Below are positions 21,988 to 33,460 of a stretch of 64,000 nucleotides of DNA, one piece after another. The position numbers and the translations under genes are program-made. The stretch is taken from positions 18,973,458-19,037,457 of the forward strand of contig OX375875.1 of the NCBI GenBank assembly GCA_947359465.1, in the 5' to 3' direction. Origin of the DNA: Metellina segmentata. Taxonomy: Eukaryota; Arthropoda; Arachnida; Araneae; Tetragnathidae. Under the pieces are notes generated by a model. The model searched no databases. It had not been told where the DNA came from and saw nothing but the letters and a program-made list of their open reading frames with translations. Numbering within the stretch: position 1 is the first letter of the stretch; each line of letters begins with the position of its first letter.

Positions 21988-23516
21988 ACTAGGGGGCTCC
22001 GCCCCCTGCTCGCTTACGCTCGCCAACCCCCGGGGATTGCTGCGCAATCCCATTTGGTTTGCTTCGCAAACCAACACTCCTTTCACAGATGTCATTTGGT
22101 TTGCTTCGCAAACCAACATTCCTTTCACAGAGTGAAACTATCTGAATAATTCGTATTATGCTGATTTCACTTTCCGGTACATGACGTCACAGCGAGGGCT
22201 TCGCGCCCTGCTCGATTACGCTCGCCGACCCCGGGGATTGCTACACAATCCCGTTTGGTTTGCTTTCTCAAACCAATACTTCTTTCGCAATTGATTTCAC
22301 TTTTTTTTGCTTTAACACTTAATGCACCCTAAACTAATAGCCGCATCAGTAAAAAATCTTCTGTATCTTGTTCCCTGTACAATTTTAAGTAAACAGTGTT
22401 AATATCAATACATTGTACTTTGTCGGTAAACTGTCTTGAGAACAGAGGGAAAAAAGCGAGCCTTTTTCCTCGCCAAATAAAAAGAAATCGTTTTTATGGC
22501 AATTGTTGCTACGATAAATTTGATATCTGGCAAACCCGATAGTAGAAAATGCAACCCACTGCTGTTTGCCGAACCAGCTATGCGAACTGAAAAATACGAA
22601 ATTTGTGTCACCAACTTTTGATTGCATCGAATTTATTTATGAACCAATTTTAAAAATAATTGTACCGTAAGAAAGAGTACATTGTGAGGTATACTGCAAT
22701 ATTTTTAAAATTAAAAACTAACAGTAATACTATATAGATATGACCATTTTAGTTTTGTATCGGAAGTTACGATCTGAAAGTTCCGAAAATTGTATGACCT
22801 ACTTTTAATTGCATCGATTTTGTTTATTAACCAATTTGAAAAATAATTGTAACATAAGAAAGAGTGTAATGTAGTGTATTCAGTGATGTTCTCAAATTTA
22901 AAAAATAATTATTTTTGCCGTAGACATAACGGTTTTAACAAAACGTAGCGAAAATATCCGAAGATTCCGAATTTTGTATCACGAACTTTTGATCGCATCC
23001 AATTTAATTATTAACCGATTTCAAAAATAATAGTACCGTAAGAAAGAGTATATTCTGAGGTATACTGCGATATTTTAAAAATTAAAAACTAATAGTAATT
23101 AGATATAGATACGGCAGTTTTAAAAAAAAGTAACAAAAATGTCCCGATTTTTCCCGAATTTCAAAAAAATATTATCAAGAACCACATTTAAATTTCAAAA
23201 AAAACTCGACGAGCTGCAAAAATTTACGTTGAGAGGTACTCTTAAAAAAAAACTCACGACTAAAGACTGAAATTTTGAATGTGTTTTGCTCACTCGCGGA
23301 AGAAATTTCACTTCTTCAACTTTAACACTTAATAAAACCTAAACTAATAGCCGCATCGGAAAAAAATCTTAATAATTATCCAGGGAATACGATGAAGAAC
23401 AAAGAATGTTAATTTCATATTTTTCCGATCAGTACTTTCTCGGGAAACCGTCTAAGAATGGAGCTAAACAACAAAAATTTCAATTCTTCGCGGTAACTTT
23501 TTTTTAATATAGAGAG
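21988..23516 (-). mobile_element. Helitron-like element, second family (1.53 kb)
   Basis: The 3' end at the left starts 'actagggggctccgcccc' with a series of short perfect palindromes; a second hairpin cluster (22195-22280) repeats the theme. The 5' end at the right reads 'tctctatattaaaa' on the minus strand. Shared blocks ('aatagccgcat', 'ctttctcgggaaaccgtc') match the plus-strand element at 58958-59902 and fix the boundaries. No Rep or helicase coding is present. The left hairpin block may be a separate copy inserted at the end. Confidence 0.6.
22600..23130. repeat. Internal triplication, about 190-bp unit
   Basis: The block 'attgtaccgtaagaaagagt' to 'aaattaaaaactaa' recurs at about 22655, 22845 and 23030 in diverged form. 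The sister element near 59800 has it once. Confidence 0.75.
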
Positions 23517-23728
23517 ATTCTTTTGTTTTCCTTAAAGTGTTTCTCACAAATTTTACGCATGAGTTTCTCTGTACTGGTGTTATTTATTTTCTAACAAACA
23601 TTTTTATGACATATACAATTGTAAGAGTCATAATTGATTTGATTAGTATTTTTAAAACTAATTTAATATTGTTCTAAATCATTGTTCCACGCTCAAAGTT
23701 ATCAAATAAATTCTCAAAAAGCAACCTT

Positions 23729-23815
23729 TGAGGATTGATCCCGGACCGTCGCCATTAACCCGTTATGTTGCTTCAGTGCGACGTTAATTAAAATACCTAC
23801 CTACCTTAACTAGTT
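23729..23815 (+). repeat. SINE-B 3' fragment
   Basis: 'ttgaggattgatcccgg' to 'gttaattaaaatacctacc'. Confidence 0.8.
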
Positions 23816-24326
23816 TAGTTTGATATTAATGCTAACAATTATCATCATGTTTACGTTCAATGTTTTTAGATATTGTTCTTTTACTAAATTTTACTTCAAT
23901 TCTTATGTAAAAAATGTTTATTCTAGCTATACTTTATGCAACTATATCTGCTAAAATATTTGAGCGAATATTTAAAGTTGAATTTCACTGCAACAACTAA
24001 TTACTGGTAAACGTCTGGATGGGAAGTGATCAATTACTGGTCGAATCCATATTATGAATTTTGAGTTAAAAATTCTAAAATATATCACACTTAAAAAGAA
24101 TGGCACTCTATAGCCATTTAATCTCATTTAAATCACCATCTTTACAAGATACTAAGTACAAAAAATCTTAAAAGTGCAAAGTATCGAAATCTCAGGGAAA
24201 TATTTTCATGAAAAGTGAGCACTAATTGGTCAATTACTGATTGCATGGTTGACCGTAATTATGGAAAAAATGCTTGAAATTGAAAGACAATGTAGTAATT
24301 TAAAATAGAAAGCTGAGGAAATGGAC
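23816..24326. other. AT-rich DNA, no recognised feature
   Basis: Nothing supported. Confidence 0.45.
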
Positions 24327-24412
24327 CCAATTAGGGGACTGATCCCGGACTGTCGTCAATACACCGCTGTGTTGCTCTAGTACGACGTTAATTAAAAATT
24401 ACCAAATTACCA
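24327..24412 (+). repeat. SINE-A 3' fragment
   Basis: 'aggggactgatcccgg' to 'accaaattacc'. Confidence 0.85.
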
Positions 24413-24879
24413 CACCACGCGCTGCCGCGAGATCAACAGCGAACGTGTTAAGATGTAAGAATATTACTAAGATGTAAGAATAAGTACATCTTCACTGTAG
24501 TATTTTTCTCGAAAATGCGACAGAATATACTAGTTGGCCCCTTTTCGCTTAGCTAAATAAAATTTATTAAAACATCGTGACAATCCAATTATTCCGAAAG
24601 TACTTACCAAATTAACTTCTTGCTGTTCTCTCTTTTTTTCCTTCCTCGGGTCTCCTCCAGGGGTTCATTTCCTAGTTTGTTATGCCTTCGTTGGTTTGTT
24701 TCGAATGTAACACTTGGCAGCACAACTTGAATTAATAATAAATTAGCTATAAAACCCGTTGAGATGAGTATACAACGGGTTTCTTGAAATATTTATTGCT
24801 ACTCAAGTGCTTATTAGTATATTTTCCCGAGTAAACGTAAGTATGGATTACGCTTTCAAACATTCCTTCGAAATACTTC
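24413..24879. other. No recognised feature
   Basis: AT-rich; nothing supported. Confidence 0.45.
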
Positions 24880-25780
24880 ACTGTTCACGAATGTTTACAA
24901 CTCAGAATACTAGGTCAATCAAGTCTAATTAATAAATTAATCAATATTACAAATCAAAAGTACATCTGTCACGGTAATAATCTCACGAAACTCAGTGATA
25001 CAGGTTTGAATTATACTCACAGATCCAAACTACATCTAAGTAAATAATTCTAAATGGAACTAAAAAAGTCAAAAATATTACTAGTGATGCCATAAATAGA
25101 AAATTATATGCTTTTTAATAATTTAATTGTTCGCGAATACAACTCGAAATATTCATTCAATTAAGTCCAATAGGTGAATTAAGAAAATCTCACAACTCAA
25201 AAATATATTTCAGTCGGAGTAGTAATAACATGAAAACTCAGTAATCCAGGTTCGAAATAAATTCACAGATCAAAACTACATCTCAATTAATAATTCGAAA
25301 TGGAACTAAAAATTGAAAACTACGTCTTAATTATAATTCGAAATAGAGCTAAAAAATGAAAACTACGTCTTAATTATAATTCGAAATAGAACTAAAAAAT
25401 GAAAACTACGTCTTAATTATAATTCTAAATGGAACTAAAAAATGAAAACTACGTCTTAATTACAATTCCAAATGGAACTAAAAAATGAAAACTACGTCTT
25501 AATTACAATTCCAAATGGAACTAAAAAATGAAATAACTACATCTCCATTAACAATTCTAAATAGAACTAGAAAATGAAAACTACATCTCAATTTGTAATT
25601 CAAAATGGAACTTAACAACACAAACCACATCTCAAATTCTTAATTCTTAATGTTCCTAAAAATGACATAAATGCATCGCAAATTATAATCCTAGTGAACT
25701 AAAAATGAAAAATATTAATGGCGTTACCATAAAGAGAAAATTACACCTGTTAGAAATTTAATTGTACTATCGCATCCTTT
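24880..25780. repeat. Degenerate satellite, about 245-bp monomer
   Basis: The stretch about 24890-25120 (landmarks 'tcaatcaagtctaatt', 'actcagtgatacaggtt', 'tcacagatccaaactacatct', 'ggaactaaaa') repeats at about 25130-25310, and its second half (starting 'gaactaaaa', then 'ccataaagagaaaatta') repeats at 25688-25770. A short sub-unit has been amplified between them. Confidence 0.78.
25268..25640. repeat. 44-bp tandem repeat inside the satellite, about 8 copies
   Basis: Units contain 'aaaactacgtcttaatta' and 'ggaactaaaaaatg'; the outer units diverge toward 'acatctcaatt'. Confidence 0.92.
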
Positions 25781-26170
25781 TTCACTAAGTTTCTATGTAA
25801 ATATAGTTTTCAACTATTATAGCATAAATAGTGTTGCTTGCCGTTTGCTCGTTTTCGAGATCATTTAATACGTATCAATTGTACGCGAGCAACTTCTCGC
25901 GAAACTATTTAAATAGGAATTCAACCGATGAGAGAACGAGGATAACTTAAACATAACAAAACCAATTATAGAGCGTGTATAAAACAGAATCTACGTGCGT
26001 CATGGCCAAGTTTGACTTTTCATTACGATGCGAATCCGAGGCCACTTTGTTTAGCTGCAATCCGATGAAAGTTTGCATTTTCGATAAGCAGATTAGATTA
26101 GCGAGTGAACATAGAATCTTACGCACATCAAATTGCGTGACAGTAATTGTAATGCAATGTGTATCTGCAT
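25781..26170. other. No supported gene
   Basis: Overlapping frames on both strands (25947-26181) have no recognised domain. Confidence 0.35.
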
Positions 26171-26507
26171 TAAACATTTAAATTCCTTAAACATTTAAAT
26201 TCCTTAAACATTTAAATTCCATAAACATTTAAATTCATTAAACATTTAAATTCCATAAACATTTAAAATTCCATAAACATTTAAATTCCTTAAACATTTA
26301 AATTCCATAAACATTTAAAATTCCATAAACATTTAAATTCCTTAAACATTTAAATTCCTTAAACATTTAAATTCCTTAAACATTTAAATTCCTTAAACAT
26401 TTAAATTCCTTAAACATTTAAATTCCTTAAACATTTAAATTCCATAAACATTTAAATTCCTTAAACATTTAAATTCCTTAAACATTTAAATTCCTTAAAC
26501 ATTTAAA
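26171..26507. repeat. 17-bp minisatellite, about 20 copies
   Basis: The unit is taaacatttaaattcct, with 'ccat' and 'ccatt' variants scattered in the left half and a uniform right half. Confidence 0.97.
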
Positions 26508-26780
26508 GATATATTTCTAAACAGACTCGTCGTTAGATTGGCGTTATTAGCCATTTTAATGAAACACATTTGTTGCAGACCATTTCATCCAATCATATGA
26601 ATGAAATAAAGTTACAGTGTAAGTCAATTTTTCGAAAAACAAAACAAAACTTCCACTGCTATAAGTTGGCAGTTGAATGAAGATCTGACTTACTTCACGT
26701 TTTCTGTTAACAGATTGACTTATCTGAATCTGAATCTGGTTTCTGTGTCTAACTAATTATCTTTAGTTCAATTTAGTTAC

Positions 26781-27251
26781 ACTAGAGGACCCGCCCCCTG
26801 CTCGCAGATGCTCGCCAATCCCCGGAGGATTGCTTTGCGCTGCGCAAACCTTACTCGCTTCTTTCGAATCAATAAGGACATGTGTCCTAGCAGAAGGGAT
26901 TGTTTACAAAATATGATATTCCAAAAAAATATTTTTCAAATTTGAATTTGTTGCGATGCAAAAAGGTTATACAGTACCTCAGGAATCTGAAATAGAACAA
27001 TTTGGAATTCAAATGAAAACTTTTGACTCGAAATGTGAGCGTTGCTTTGGAATTCGAATACCCAGCATGTTAGCAAGCTGCAACAGCTCGACTAATATTA
27101 ATTTTTTTACAATAAAATTTCATCAGATAACGCTTTAAATTCAATTGAGGCGCGAGGCTTCGCGGTAAAGAAACAATTGTTCAGTGTTGTCAAAACGCGA
27201 TAAAAAAAATAATGTCTTCTTTGTATGCCACGTCAGATAATTACATATATA
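26781..27251 (-). mobile_element. Helitron-like non-autonomous element, internally deleted (about 470 bp)
   Basis: Same family as 4215-4865: left end 'actagaggacccgccccc', block 'aaggacatgtgtcctagc', and at the right 'atgccacgtcagataatta'. It is about 180 bp shorter: the segment between 'cccagcatgtt' and 'gcaacagctcg' has been lost. Confidence 0.68.
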
Positions 27252-28010
27252 CTAGTCACTACGTGGCTAGCCGGCGTTGCCAATGCCCGTAGTGATGTAA
27301 GGCATTAAATTGGTGTAAAATTTTCCGCAGATTTCAATTCCGTTGAAATTTTCAATCTATCTTCAACGATTATGATTTTACGAAAAAAACTTAACAATCC
27401 TAGTCAAGATTAAAAAATTTTTTTTTTGCTCTCCTTCGCTGAATGGATTAAGGTAAAAAATGTATTTTTTTTTAACGGGAAGGGCAGGAAATGCAATTTG
27501 TTTATTTTTGGAAAGCGAAAGTTCACGTGATGTCACAATCTCTTGCAAAAATATGAAAGCTATATTAAATTAAAAAATTATTTATTTAAAGAAAATCATA
27601 TTTTTAGTTATCGATCTAAAGTGAAATTTTCCGCAGATTTAAAATACTTTGAAATTTTTACTCGATCTTTAACGGTCTACGAGACAGAAAAAGAACTAAG
27701 TAACTCCAGTCAAAAAGATTATTTGTTTTTTATCGTGTGGCTGGAAAATCATTCCTCCGCGAAAAATCAAAACGGAAAAGAAAATAATAAATTTAGAATC
27801 TGTCATCTTCTATGCTGTTGCATCCAATACAGATTAAATTTCATTAAATTTATTTTAAAATGTTCTAGGTTGAATTTGGACCCTTAAATTGCAAATAATT
27901 TGAACTATCTGTGTGCCAAATCCTATTGCTGTAAGTGCCATAGATTCGTCAGGACTTTGCGTGCAAGAAACAAACAGACAAACACTTCCTTTTATAATAT
28001 TAGAGATAGA
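27252..28010 (+). repeat. Dispersed repeat D (diverged, two units)
   Basis: Begins 'actagtcactacgtggct' and 'gccggcgttgcc'. A first unit (27252-27480) and a second (about 27600-28010) share 'attttccgcagattt' and the 'gaaattttcaatc/gaaatttttactc' block. It ends with 'gtgccaaatcctattgctgt' and 'ttccttttataata'. It matches 33625-34190. The frames at 27543-28188 are shadows of this repeat. Confidence 0.65.
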
Positions 28011-28264
28011 TTATATGTGGTTTCTGTGTCTAAAACTTTTTCAAAAAGTGACTTACACCTCTGTAACTTTAACCCGTCCATATTATGATGGGATGCAATC
28101 CCATCATAATAACATCATACATAATTCTCCTGCAATGAGACGGAATATTATATTTTATACTACGTATTTCGAACATGACGTCACTTAACTCCTTTTTCTG
28201 ACTACGATGTGAGGTCTTTGCCAATAAACATCCAAAAGAATGAATTCCGAATAATTATGTGATA

Positions 28265-28570
28265 GTTGATGAGGTCATTTTGGAAAGTGCCTCCAAGTTT
28301 TCAAGTTCAATTCCAACCCAAGACCGTCGTGTACAAAGGGGGCTAGTGCACGTTAAATCTGTAGAGTCCTCAAATGTCCTCACGTTGGTGTGATGTGGAA
28401 GTGCAGAGAGTGCGGGGTGCCAGCTGAGGTTTTGCCTCGTCATCTGATTGTTGTTCAAAATGACGTGGTGTTGTGCTCAGATATTTCCCTTGGGGTCTGA
28501 TCCCGGAACGTCGCCAATAGCCCAGTGTGTTGCTCCTGTGCGACGTTAATTAAATACCCACCTACCTACA
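28265..28570 (+). repeat. SINE-B copy
   Basis: Head with 'caagttcaattccaaccc' (B box damaged), body, and 'aaatacccacctacc' tail. Confidence 0.87.
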
Positions 28571-28696
28571 GTCGATTTCAATTCAAGGTCGATGGAAAAT
28601 AACTAAGTCTTTGGTTTCGTTCCTAATTCAGTTCCAAACATCGGAAACAAGGAAAATATGAAACATACAAAAACACCTTGTTTCTATTTTGATTAC

Positions 28697-28885
28697 CCGC
28701 AGAGTATTCTTTGTTCGTGAAACCTTTTTCTTATGGTGGCATCGTTGTTATAAAGTCGTATTCCAAAATGGGGTTGACGTCATCTGACCGTAGTTCAAAA
28801 TGGCGTGGGGTTGTCCTTCTCGGATCTTTCCCCGCCAGTAGCCCGTTGTATTGTACCAGTGCGACGTTAATTAAACTACCACCTT
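28697..28885 (+). repeat. Chimeric SINE: unknown 5' part joined to SINE-B 3' half
   Basis: The first about 80 bases ('gcagagtattctttgttcgtg' region to 'ttgacgtcatctg') resemble 30055-30135; both continue into the SINE body at the same point, 'gtcatctga'. The 3' end is 'gcgacgttaattaaacta'. Confidence 0.65.
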
Positions 28886-29035
28886 TACCTCGACGACCTT
28901 TCTCCATCTCTCTGGTAGCTGCATCATCCCTAAGTGCTGAGGATTCTGGCCAAAGAACTGATCCAGGGGATGAAACTTTCTGAACCACTTACTGCACGTG
29001 GAATCGTCAACAGCACACTCACCTTTCACAACACG

Positions 29036-29620
29036 TACAATACTCTATAATAATGGACCGAGAAGCAGATATGATGGCATATGGTAAAGAATACTTGCTT
29101 TAATAGGGGGATAGTCCCCCACGTGCTGCAATGACACCGGCAACCCTTTTGGGCATACTTTCATACTTTCAACAAGTTTTTCAAACACAGCTATGGGTAT
29201 TTGTGTCCATTCCTGCTGCAAGAATGTCGCCAGCTCAGCTGTAGATTTCGGACGTGGTTCCCTGGTCCGTAAGCGTCGCTCGAACACGTCACACATATGT
29301 TCCATTGGGCTTAGTTCGGGACTCTGGGTAGGCCATTGAAGGCGTTTCACATCTATATCTCGATACCACTGCTTGACAGAGGCTGAAAACTGACACGAAG
29401 CGTTCTGGTCCTGGAAGTAACATTCGTCCATTCCCTTAAATTTCCAGAGCGTAGGAAGAACCTGATTATCCAAAATCTTCATGAAGGCTCCTTTGAACTT
29501 TCAATGGACCAGGAACAACGTGCAAAGGTCCCAGGCCATACCACGAATAACACCCCCAAACAAGTAGTAGGATTTTATGCAAATCCACTAGCTTCCGGTG
29601 TATTATTGTAGGGTAGTGTA
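29036..29620 (-). pseudogene. Tc1/mariner deletion derivative with both ends, transposase C-terminal half
   Basis: Left end 'tacaatactctataataatg' and right end 'tattattgtagggtagtgta' are inverted termini with TA at each side. Between them the minus-strand frame 29045-29482 reads '[21 protein letters not shown]', 'SPELSPMEHMCDVFERRLR', 'PKSTAELATFLQQEWTQI'. In the signature motif 'DLNP' has become 'ELSP', so the motif is damaged. The N-terminal DNA-binding half is missing through a clean internal deletion: the end joins at 'accggaagctagtgg', as in 9725-10350. Confidence 0.88.
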
Positions 29621-30054
29621 TCTTCCAGTACGACGTTAGTTAAAATACCTGTTTCCCATACCTACCTAAAAGTAAAAAATACCCAGTATAAAGGTATCAT
29701 TGCGTGATCAACTGAAACAAAATCTTAAATTCGGATTCCTGACAAAGCATTTCCAAAATATTGAAGTTCCATCCTCAGTATTTTCAGAATACCATCCCAT
29801 CCTAAGCTTCCGTGACTTTAAGAGCTGAGGGAGTGCGAGAAGTGATGCCCTACTTTTTAGAGACTGCTCTCCGCCTAAGGCACAGATGATGCTCTGATTG
29901 GATTCCATAGGGTCCGGGTTTTATCAATAATTCGGAGAGATCCGGTGACAGTCTCCGGCTATGTAACGAAGTTGATTTTCCGGGAATGTCTTGGAGGAAA
30001 AAGAATTTTCCATTTGTCGATGCAGATCCGTTGTCAGTTGAGAAAATCACCCAC
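29621..30054. other. No supported gene
   Basis: A short SINE tail ('cagtacgacgttagttaaaat', 29629-29650) follows the Tc1 end. The minus-strand frames 29708-30152 show no domain. Confidence 0.4.
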
Positions 30055-30260
30055 GCAGTATTCTTGATTCGTGTAACCGCTTTCTTATAGTTACATCGTA
30101 ATTCTAAAGTTTTATTCCAAAGATTAGTTGACGTCATCTGAAAGTGGTTCAAATCGACGCGGCGGTGTCGTCGGATCTTTCCCTTGGGGATTGATCCCGG
30201 ACTATTATCAATAGCCCGTTGTCTTTTCCAGAACGACGTTGATTAAAATGCCTACCTACT
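30055..30260 (+). repeat. Chimeric SINE, second copy
   Basis: 5' part similar to 28697-28780, then 'ttgacgtcatctgaaagtgg' and the SINE-B 3' half to 'gattaaaatgcctacctac'. Confidence 0.65.
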
Positions 30261-30284
30261 TAATGTGGTTGGTAGGTAGGTAAG

Positions 30285-30545
30285 GAATTAGGTAGATAGA
30301 TCGACGTCACACAACGGGCTATTGGTGACGTTCCATAATCAATCGTCAAGGAATAGATTCGAGGACAACATCACTTCATTTTGAACCACGATTAGAAGAC
30401 GAAGTCACGCATGAGCTGTCACCCCACTCTCCATGCTTACAGACCACGACAACGTGAAGACAATTGAAGTCTCAGAAGATTTAACGTGCACTAGCTCCCT
30501 TTTGTACACAACGGTCTTTGGTTGAATTCGAACTCGCAGTCGCAT
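30285..30545 (-). repeat. SINE-B copy, minus
   Basis: 'aggtagatagatcgacgtc' tail side to 'acacaacggtctttggttg' near the head; head decayed. Confidence 0.82.
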
Positions 30546-30617
30546 TGTTGTCAGTTCGTTACTTTAAACTTTCTTACTTTCGTTACGTTTACGCCAAATG
30601 CGGCCCTTTAGGTTCGG

Positions 30618-30932
30618 TAATTGGTAATTTTTAGTTAACGTCGTACTAGAGAAACACAACGGGCTATTGACGACGGTCCGGGATCAGTCTCTTAAGGGAA
30701 AGATCCGAGGACAATACCTCGTAATTTTGAACCACGGTCAGATGACGAAGCAACACCTGCGCTGGCACTCCACTCTCCAAACTTCCACACCAACCCTACC
30801 TGAGGGTTTTCGGCCACAACAGATTTAAGGAGCTCCAGCCGCCTCTACACCATACACTTACAAACATCCATGTCCGGACCCGAACCAGGAACCTTCCGCT
30901 CTAGAGCCTAAAACCTTAACCACTATTCCGGT
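30618..30932 (-). mobile_element. SINE-A with 14-bp TSD, head shortened
   Basis: Flanks ccctttaggttcgg (30604-30617) and ccctttaggtttgg (30933-30946) differ by one base. The head ends 'cactattccggt', so the outermost bases are missing, and a few bases before the B box are deleted. Confidence 0.9.
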
Positions 30933-31046
30933 CCCTTTAGGTTTGGGAAAAAATTAATCCAATCACATATTTTTAATGTAAGCTCCTTGAAGTTTGTTAT
31001 GCTAATTGAAGTGAAAAGATACATGTAAGGGGACCAGTAGTAATAA

Positions 31047-31258
31047 TTTGGTAATTTTTAAGTAACGTCGTACTAGAGCAACACAACGGGCTATTGACGA
31101 GAATCCTGGATCAATCCCCTCAGTGAAAGATCCGAGGACAAATCCACGTCATTGTGAACTACGGTCAGATGACGACGCAACACCTGAGCTGGCACCAAAC
31201 TCTCCAAATTTTCAGACGTGGTCGAAAGTTCTCATATTGGGTTGGTGTGGAAGTTTGG
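31047..31258. repeat. Two opposed SINE fragments
   Basis: A minus 3' part (31047-31215) meets a plus body part (31216-31258, 'acgtggtcgaaagttctc') head-on. A short (tatttg)n run follows at 31266-31300. Confidence 0.75.
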
Positions 31259-31512
31259 AAGCTGGTCGTCAATATTTGTATTTGTATTTGTATTTGTATT
31301 GGAAATTATTTCTAATATTATTTTTCATGTTTTGTATCTCCATTAAATTTAAAAAAAAAACCATTTTTTAAAAAATACACAATTTGTTAGTCAAAAAAGC
31401 GTAAAAAATCAACATTTTTTCAGGAATTTCAACATTTAAAAATCAACTAAAAATTAATTACTAAACTAAATACTCTGACTGAGGTTCTAAACTTCCACTG
31501 CATTATATGGAT

Positions 31513-31762
31513 AATTTTTTTTTAAATTTCCAATGGCAAGGTGCAAAGACTAATACAATACAGTACATAATTGACCGAAGTCATTGTAACCTTATACAAG
31601 GCCAGGAGTGATGGTCACTTGTGAAGGGGCACCCAGTGGGTAGACCATCATTGTCCCTAACAAAGGACAGCACAATTTACAACCATGCCCTGACCCGGAT
31701 TCGAACCAGGAATCTTCCAATCCAGAGGCCATCACCTTGACCACTAGACCGGTTGGTCGGCT
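31513..31762 (-). mobile_element. SINE-C with 11-bp TSD
   Basis: Same body as 1945-2212. Flanks 31502-31512 and 31763-31773 are identical (attatatggat). The head contains 'ggattcgaaccagg' in plus orientation, an intact B box. Confidence 0.92.
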
Positions 31763-31773
31763 ATTATATGGAT

Positions 31774-32429
31774 CATAATGACGCAAAAATATTTATAATA
31801 GGTAAATTCATTGTGGAGGTATCATGTCTTGAACAAAGCATTGCTATTGCAAAAACTGAGTTCTACAAAGTTTAGGAAACATGTCTTTTCCTGCTGACAC
31901 TACCTAACAAAAACTTGTAACTAGAAAACTATTTCGAAAATTTGCAAGATCTTGACATCGTTTGAAAATGTCTTGAATTATTAAAACAATATTGACATTC
32001 TGGTCGATTTTCGTAATTTCTAGAGTATATGTACACCTTAAAATACTTCTACTCAACGCATCTCCATGAATTATTATTTTAAACAGAATTGTATAAACAT
32101 TTATTTAAATTTATGAAAAAAATAATCGAAATTTGGAAGATTTTATGCATTGTTTCACTTAAGAATAAAACCTGCTTCGTGAAATTCAGTGATGTATGTT
32201 TTTCATTAACTTCAGGTTTGACAGCGCCTGTTCATTCTTTCGACAAAACAAATATTTCTGGCGGATCCTTCTGTCACGAGATCCACAGGGAATACTTTCT
32301 ATTGTCTGAAATAAGAGATTTACGAGACTTTCACCTATTAGAGTTATTTATTCAGCTGAAAAAATGAATGTATTGTCAATCATTAAAAGTTTCGCATCTT
32401 TCAAATTAGCGTCTCTTCACAATCCAGGT
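31774..32429. other. AT-rich DNA, no supported gene
   Basis: The plus-strand frame 32089-32367 has no recognised domain. Confidence 0.4.
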
Positions 32430-32762
32430 AGCCTCTGGTGTTGTTGGAATGCGACGTTAATTAAAATAGCTGACAACTATCCCAACCCACATTACCAACC
32501 GAAGGGTTGTGAGTTGGAATCCAACCAAAGGGCATCGTGTACGTTGGTGGCTGGTGCACGTTAAATCAATGGCCTCAAATGTCCACGTCGCATTGGCGTG
32601 GTGTGGAAGTTTGGAGAGTGGGGTGCCCGATCGTGTTGCCTCATCATCTGACCTTGGCTCGAAATGATGTGGTGCTGTCCTGGCATCTTTCCTTTGGTGA
32701 TTGATCCCGGATTGTCGTCAATAGCCCGTTGTGTTGCTCGAGCGTGACGTTAATTAAATACC
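32430..32762 (+). repeat. SINE tail plus SINE-B copy
   Basis: A 3' end scrap (32430-32470) is followed by a degenerate B head ('gttgtgagttggaatccaac') and full body to 'gttaattaaatacctac'. Confidence 0.8.
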
Positions 32763-32765
32763 TAC

Positions 32766-33068
32766 CTATACCGGTTTGAAGAGTAACAGATTATCAAACG
32801 GGGGGTTGCGAGTTCTAATCCAACCAATGATCGTCGTGTGCAAAAATGGCTGGTGCGCGTTAAATCTGTCGTGGCCTCAAATGTTATTTCGTTGTTGTGG
32901 TGTGGAAGTTTGGAGAGTTGTATACCAGCTCAGGTGTTGCCTCGTCATCTGATCGTGGTTCAAAATGATGTGGTGTTGTCCTGGGATCTTTCCTTTTGGG
33001 GGATTGATCCCGGACCGTCGTCAATAACCCGTTGTGTTGCTCCAATACGACGTTAATTAAAATACCTT
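32766..33068 (+). repeat. SINE-B copy
   Basis: Directly follows the previous copy. The head has 'gaagagtaacagatt' and 'gcgagttctaatccaacc'; the body is complete. Confidence 0.88.
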
Positions 33069-33141
33069 CTTGAATAACAATAATTGTGTTGATAAAGGTT
33101 ATTGTGAATAATTTATCAATGATATTTATTATTATTACCCT

Positions 33142-33359
33142 GATGCCGACCAACCGGTCTAGTGGTTAAGGTTTTGGCTTCCGGATCGGAAAGTTCCTGG
33201 TTCGAATCCCGGGTCAGAGCTTGAATGTAAATTGTGATGTCCTTTGTTAGAGGAAATGATGGTCCCCCCACTGGTTGCTACTTCACAAGTGGCCATCACT
33301 TCCGGCCTTGTAGTGGCCAATGATTAAGTTCATATGAAGGCCCATCATTGAAAAAAAAA
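33142..33359 (+). mobile_element. SINE-C with 9-bp TSD
   Basis: A-type head with intact A box (tagtggttaagg) and B box (ggttcgaatcc), then the C body ending in a run of A. Flanks 33133-33141 and 33360-33368 are identical (tattaccct). The A-run next to the duplication is the classic retroposon 3' end. Confidence 0.9.
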
Positions 33360-33379
33360 TATTACCCTTCTTTACTGTG

Positions 33380-33460
33380 GGCTGTGGTGACTCAGTGGGT
33401 ATGCCACTGCGCTAGTAACCTACGAGTTGTAGGCACACAGGTTCGATTCATCCTGTGTGA
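33380..33460 (+). repeat. tRNA-like sequence (single SINE-type head)
   Basis: 'gactcagtgggtatgcc' resembles an A box and 'ggttcgattca' a B box about 50 bases later. I do not see a full cloverleaf or relatives in the window. A short imperfect tandem ('ttacttgacgttatc') follows at 33486-33560. Confidence 0.45.

Noticed and set aside
27543..28188. Overlapping frames of 114, 62 and 91 codons
   Set aside because: They lie in dispersed repeat D, and the second copy at 33625-34190 does not keep the frames.
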